Of a stretch of DNA of 46,140 bases, positions 42,450 through 46,140 are shown in pieces (within the stretch, counting starts at the first letter, position 1; each line of letters opens with the position of its first letter). The DNA lies in NCBI GenBank assembly GCA_045648205.1, contig JAZRNM010000014.1, positions 1 to 46,140 on the forward strand, given 5' to 3'. The DNA is from SIG440 sp045648205 (GTDB lineage Bacteria > Bacillota > Clostridia > Monoglobales > Monoglobaceae). Position numbers and translations under genes: made by a program. Under the pieces are notes generated by a model. The model ran no database searches. It had not been told where the DNA came from and saw only the letters and a program-made list of their open reading frames with translations.

Positions 42450-43547
42450 ATGAAGCTGGGAATTGTGGGTCTTCCAAATGTTGGAAAGAGCACCCTTTTT
42501 AACGCAATAACACAGGCAGGGGCAGAGTCGGCAAACTATCCGTTTTGTACCATTGAACCAAATGTCGGAACTGTTGCCGTTCCTGACAGCAGACTTGACA
42601 AGTTGGCAGAAATGCATAACCCCGACAAAGTGACACCTGCGGTGATTGAGTTTGTGGATATTGCAGGGCTTGTTAAGGGAGCCAGCAAGGGTGAAGGCCT
42701 TGGAAATAAATTTCTCTCAAATATCCGTGAGGTGGATGCAATTGTTCACGTTGTGAGAGCTTTTGAAGATACAAACATAGTTCACGTTGAGGGAAATGTA
42801 GACCCTCTCCGTGACATAGAAACAATAAACCTTGAACTGATTTTGTCTGACCTTGAAATTCTTGCAAGAAGAATTGACCGCTTGAAAAAACAGCTTAAAG
42901 GCGGCGACAAGAAGTATCAGGTTGAAATTGACTTTCTTGAGGGACTTTCAAAGAAACTTGAAGATGGCATAAGCGCACGAGCACTTGATTTTGATGACGA
43001 TGAGCTTGAAATGCTGAAAGAGGTTTCCCTTCTCAGTTTGAAGCCGGTTATATATGCAGCAAATGTTGCAGAGGATGACTATGCTAAGGCTGATGATGAA
43101 AACAAATTTGTTGCAGCTATCCGTGAATTTGCAGCAAGCGAGAAATCAGAGGTTATGGTTATTTCTGCTCGTATTGAAGAAGAAATTGCAGAGCTTGACA
43201 AGGAAGAAAAACAGATGTTCCTTGAAGAGCTCGGAGCAAGTGAGTCAGGTCTTGACAAGCTCATAAAGGCAAGCTACAAGCTTCTTGGACTCATAAGCTA
43301 TCTCACAGCAGGAAAACCTGAAGTGCGAGCTTGGACAATCACAAAGGGCACAAAGGCACCTCAGGCGGCGGGCAAAATTCATACTGATTTTGAACGTGGA
43401 TTTATCCGTGCAGAGGTTGTGGCTTATGATGATTTGATGGCAAACGGAAGTATGAATGCGGCAAAGGAAAAGGGACTTGTAAGAAGTGAAGGCAAGGAAT
43501 ATGTCGTTCAGGACGGAGATATAATACTGTTCAGATTTAATGTATAA
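42450..43547 (+). CDS. ychF: Redox-regulated ATPase YchF (Obg-family)
   Basis: 365 residues, the standard size (363); ATG 42450, with aaaggagat about 10 bases upstream. YchF (OLA1 homologue) binds ATP rather than GTP and interacts with the ribosome. G1 GLPNVGKSTLFNAIT, G3 DIAGLVKGASKGEGLGN, a coiled-coil insertion and the C-terminal TGS domain ending QDGDIILFRFNV are all present. Confidence 0.96.
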   Translation: MKLGIVGLPNVGKSTLFNAITQAGAESANYPFCTIEPNVGTVAVPDSRLDKLAEMHNPDKVTPAVIEFVDIAGLVKGASKGEGLGNKFLSNIREVDAIVHVVRAFEDTNIVHVEGNVDPLRDIETINLELILSDLEILARRIDRLKKQLKGGDKKYQVEIDFLEGLSKKLEDGISARALDFDDDELEMLKEVSLLSLKPVIYAANVAEDDYAKADDENKFVAAIREFAASEKSEVMVISARIEEEIAELDKEEKQMFLEELGASESGLDKLIKASYKLLGLISYLTAGKPEVRAWTITKGTKAPQAAGKIHTDFERGFIRAEVVAYDDLMANGSMNAAKEKGLVRSEGKEYVVQDGDIILFRFNV

Positions 43548-43574
43548 AAATATATTATTTTAGGAGTTGAAATT

Positions 43575-43847
43575 ATGGATTTTTTGTCGAATGTGAAAAA
43601 ATTGTTTGCTGACACAACAAAAACAGTTGCAAAGAAAACAGGAGAATTGGTTGAAACATCAAAAACCAAGTACAGCATTTATGATGCAAAAAACGATATT
43701 GAAAAGGTTTACACAGATATCGGCAGGGAAATTTATGCAGGATACAGAGAAGACAGAAATGTTGCAGAATTCATCGAAGAAAAATGCAAGGAAATTGATG
43801 TGTTAGTTGAAAAAATGGAAACACTGAAGGATAAGCTTGATAAATAA
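43575..43847 (+). CDS. Small helical protein of unknown function
   Basis: 90 residues; ATG 43575 with taggagttg upstream, 27 bases after ychF. The sequence is charged and almost fully helical, with coiled-coil character (VEKMETLKDKLDK at the end). It resembles the N-terminal part of small clostridial proteins that often carry a zinc ribbon, but no Cys pair is present (a single Cys, in EEKCKE). Cytosolic, likely cotranscribed with its neighbours. Function unknown. Confidence 0.78.
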   Translation: MDFLSNVKKLFADTTKTVAKKTGELVETSKTKYSIYDAKNDIEKVYTDIGREIYAGYREDRNVAEFIEEKCKEIDVLVEKMETLKDKLDK

Positions 43848-43880
43848 AACTTTAATAGTGTTTTCGAAGGAGGAAATTCG

Positions 43881-44561
43881 ATGTCATCTTATAAAATTGC
43901 AATTGATGGACCTGCCGGAGCGGGAAAAAGCACTATTGCAAAGGTTGCTGCAGCTCAGATTTCATTTGTCTATATTGATACGGGAGCTATGTTCCGGGCT
44001 GTTGGTTTGGCGGCACTCAGGGCGGGTATTGACCCAAACTGTGCTGAAAAAATTGAAGAACTGTTACCAAGTGTGACGGTTGACATTTCTCACGGTGAAA
44101 ATGGTCAGGAAATATTCCTGAACGGAGAGAATGTGTCAAAGGAAATAAGAATGCCTGAAGTTTCGGTTGCGGCATCGGATGTTTCCAAAATCCCTTGTGT
44201 TCGCCAGAAACTACTTGAACTCCAGCGCAGTATTGCTGAAAAAACAGACGTCATCATGGACGGTCGCGACATAGGAACGGTGGTTCTTCCAAATGCAAAT
44301 TTGAAGATATTCCTCACAGCTTCTGTTGATGAGCGTGCTATGCGAAGATACAAGGAGCTTGTGGAAAAAGGTGTTGAGTGCAGCTTTGACGAAGTGAAAA
44401 AAGATATGCAGTATCGCGACAAAAACGATTCAGAACGTGAAATTGCACCGCTGAAGCCTGCTGAGGACAGTGTGGTTGTTGACACAACCGGCAATACGTT
44501 GGAAGAATCTGTGAAACTTATTTTGGGATTAATAAAAGAAAGAAGAGAAAAAGATGTATAA
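43881..44561 (+). CDS. cmk: Cytidylate kinase
   Basis: 226 residues; ATG 43881 with aaggagga upstream. It phosphorylates CMP and dCMP. P-loop IDGPAGAGKSTIAK, then YIDTGAMFRAV, the substrate-binding MDGRDIGTVVLPNA and the lid region YRDKNDSEREIAPL are conserved. It overlaps plsC by 8 bases. The cmk-plsC-ispH-rpsA order is common in Clostridia. Confidence 0.97.
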   Translation: MSSYKIAIDGPAGAGKSTIAKVAAAQISFVYIDTGAMFRAVGLAALRAGIDPNCAEKIEELLPSVTVDISHGENGQEIFLNGENVSKEIRMPEVSVAASDVSKIPCVRQKLLELQRSIAEKTDVIMDGRDIGTVVLPNANLKIFLTASVDERAMRRYKELVEKGVECSFDEVKKDMQYRDKNDSEREIAPLKPAEDSVVVDTTGNTLEESVKLILGLIKERREKDV

Positions 44562-45153
44562 TTTTGTTCTTGCAGTTGTGAGAGGATTCTACAGACTGCT
44601 GTTTAAAATTGAGATTGAGGGGCTTGAAAAAATCCCCACGGACAAGAATTTTCTTGTTGTCCCCAATCATTTGAGTAACTTTGACCCACCGCTGATTGCG
44701 GCATTTTTGCCGATTAAAATGGCATATATGGCAAAAGCAAGTCTGTTTAAAGTTCCGGTTGTAAGCTCGGTTATCAAGGCTTTTGGTGCGTTTCCGGTGA
44801 AAAGAACGGGGAATGATATGTCAGCAGTGAAGCTTGCCATAAAGCTTTTGAAGGATGGGAAAATCCTTGCAATGTTCCCGGAGGGAAAAAGGGTCAGAAC
44901 CCCAGGTGTTCTTGGCAAAGGAAAACAAGGTGCGGCTATGATTGCAGCAAAGTCAGGAGTTGGGTTTCTTCCGGTTGGAATAACAGCTACATATAAATTT
45001 CGCAGCAAGGTCACTCTGACAGTTGGCGACTACATAGATTTTTCAGAATATAGCGGGCAGAGACTTTCTTCTGAGGAGCTTCAACGAATAACTGATGAAC
45101 TGCTTATGCCCAAAATTGCGGAGCTTGCGGGAGCGAAGGTATATGAAGGTTAG
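44554..45153 (+). CDS. plsC: 1-acyl-sn-glycerol-3-phosphate acyltransferase (PlsC family)
   Basis: 199 residues; ATG 44554 inside the end of cmk, with agaagagaa upstream. It makes phosphatidic acid at the inner membrane. The catalytic motif VPNHLSNFDPPLIAAF (NHx4D), the glycerol-phosphate binding MFPEGKRVRTPG (FPEG) and the final PVGITATY are present. Start overlaps with cmk and, at its end, with ispH show translational coupling. Confidence 0.95.
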   Translation: MYNFVLAVVRGFYRLLFKIEIEGLEKIPTDKNFLVVPNHLSNFDPPLIAAFLPIKMAYMAKASLFKVPVVSSVIKAFGAFPVKRTGNDMSAVKLAIKLLKDGKILAMFPEGKRVRTPGVLGKGKQGAAMIAAKSGVGFLPVGITATYKFRSKVTLTVGDYIDFSEYSGQRLSSEELQRITDELLMPKIAELAGAKVYEG

Positions 45154-46140
45154 AATTGCAGACAAGGCAGGGTTTTGCTTCGGTGTTGACCGTGCTGTGA
45201 AAATTGCATATGATATGGCAAAGTCTGGCAACGGGAATGTTTATACCTATGGAATGCTGATTCACAACCGAGATGTGACATTGGAACTCGAGAATATGGG
45301 TATCAGGTGTGCTGAAACAATAGCTGATATTCCCACGGGTTCAGCTGTCATAATCCGTGCTCACGGGATTTCAGAGGCGGAGCAAACTGAACTCACACAA
45401 AAGGGTGTCAAGATTATTGATGCTACATGTCCGTTTGTTAAAAGAATTCATAATATTGTGAAAGAAGAATTTGAACGTGGCAGACAGGTTGTTATTGCGG
45501 GAGACAAAAATCACCCTGAGGTTAAAGGGATTAATGGTTGGTGTGAAAACTGCGCAATAATCATCAGCACCGATGATGAAATAGATGAAATTTTGCAGAA
45601 AAATTGCGAAATTCCAATAAGTTTGGTGGCTCAGACCACTATGCGAAAAGAAAAATTAAAAAAAATTGAAAAAATTTTAAAAAAACATTTTACAAATATA
45701 AATTTTTTTGATACAATATGTAGTGCGACCGAAGAACGACAGAAGGCGGCGGCGAAACTTTCCCGTGAATGTGACGCTATGTTGGTTTTTGGTGGCAAAA
45801 ACAGCTCCAACACAAACAAGCTTTTTGAAATATGTTGTGAAGGCTGTGAAAACACTTATAAACTTGAAAATGCAAAAGAATTAAATGAGCTTGCTCATTT
45901 GTTAAAAAATAAAAAAATAAAAAATGTAGGCATTACCGCCGGAGCATCAACCCCGGATAAGGTAATCAAGGAGGCAAAATTAACCATGGCGGAAATTACA
46001 AATGAAATGAACTTTGCAGAGGCATTGGAAGAAACTTTAAAGCCTTTAACAACAGGTGATATTGTTAAAGGTGTAGTTATCGGAATTACCCCTACAGAGG
46101 TACAGGTAGACATTGACGGAAAGTATGACGGCGTTATCCC
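45143..46140 (+). CDS. ispH: IspH-ribosomal protein S1 fusion (3' part outside window)
   Basis: The ATG at 45143 overlaps plsC by 11 bases and the frame stays open to the window edge (332 codons). Residues 1-~278 are IspH, the 4Fe-4S enzyme that makes IPP and DMAPP in the MEP pathway; its cluster cysteines are Cys12 (GFCFGV), Cys96 (DATCPF) and Cys193 (DTICSAT), and the IHN, RAHG, NHPEVKG and AQTT segments are present. A short linker (MAEITNEMNFAEAL) leads into the first S1 RNA-binding domain (TGDIVKGVVIGITPTEVQVD). Such bifunctional fusions are known in Clostridia. aaggagg at 45968-45974 before an in-frame ATG at 45986 might allow separate S1 synthesis. Confidence 0.94.
   Translation, partial: MKVRIADKAGFCFGVDRAVKIAYDMAKSGNGNVYTYGMLIHNRDVTLELENMGIRCAETIADIPTGSAVIIRAHGISEAEQTELTQKGVKIIDATCPFVKRIHNIVKEEFERGRQVVIAGDKNHPEVKGINGWCENCAIIISTDDEIDEILQKNCEIPISLVAQTTMRKEKLKKIEKILKKHFTNINFFDTICSATEERQKAAAKLSRECDAMLVFGGKNSSNTNKLFEICCEGCENTYKLENAKELNELAHLLKNKKIKNVGITAGASTPDKVIKEAKLTMAEITNEMNFAEALEETLKPLTTGDIVKGVVIGITPTEVQVDIDGKYDGVI

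Overview
The window reads as chromosomal DNA from an anaerobic, spore-forming, low-to-moderate G+C member of the class Clostridia. Evidence: sporulation genes (a CotJC-type manganese catalase, BofA, RicT/YaaT), a pyruvate formate-lyase with its activase and a ZTP riboswitch, an IspH-ribosomal S1 fusion as found in Clostridia, the short archaeal-type prolyl-tRNA synthetase, single-chain glycyl-tRNA synthetase, RNase J, strong AGGAGG-type ribosome binding sites, frequent TTG/GTG starts and sharp sigma-A promoters. I cannot name the genus.

Layout. 1-405: 3' end of 23S rRNA, 5S rRNA and its terminator. 405-1103: gene-free, crowded with small palindromes and holding a decayed inverted 5S fragment. 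1104-6492: accessory genes (secreted CAP-domain protein, large secreted protein of unknown function divergent from an Xre regulator, PfkB-type kinase, CotJC catalase plus a 42-residue protein). 6688-12299: one operon for B12-dependent diol/glycerol dehydratase (three subunits), its two-subunit reactivase and a PduO-type cobalamin adenosyltransferase. 12299-15423, minus strand: pflB-pflA behind a ZTP riboswitch and terminator. 15515-17328: RNase J. 17479-20785: glyS-holB-ricT. 20797-28202: smc-ftsY-UPF0182 membrane protein. 28200-33670, minus strand: bofA, a DUF2156 protein, a TatD-linked radical SAM protein, YhaN-like ATPase and YhaO-like phosphoesterase. 33744-34751: tRNA-Lys, a small orphan gene, several palindromic elements and tRNA-Asn (minus). 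34821-37398: copper P-type ATPase with a CopZ-like domain fused to its C-terminus. 37445 to the end: proS, then cdaA-cdaR-FAD dehydrogenase-ychF-small protein-cmk-plsC-ispH/rpsA, all on the plus strand and tightly spaced.

How parts work together. The dehydratase operon makes the enzyme, repairs it when the cofactor is damaged, and regenerates adenosylcobalamin; no microcompartment shell gene, aldehyde or alcohol dehydrogenase is seen nearby, although the PduD-like subunit has a leader resembling an encapsulation peptide. The pfl operon makes formate and acetyl-CoA and is apparently controlled by ZMP/ZTP, the alarmone of one-carbon shortage. The last operon joins c-di-AMP synthesis, nucleotide kinase, phospholipid acylation, isoprenoid synthesis and translation.

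Most noteworthy: a CopA-CopZ fusion with an in-frame internal ribosome binding site and start; an Xre regulator whose candidate operators overlap a divergent promoter of a secreted protein; a 120-bp element with perfect 28-bp inverted ends next to a hairpin array that flips orientation at its centre; and the inverted 5S remnant. I found no transposase, prophage, CRISPR array or clear novel defence system.
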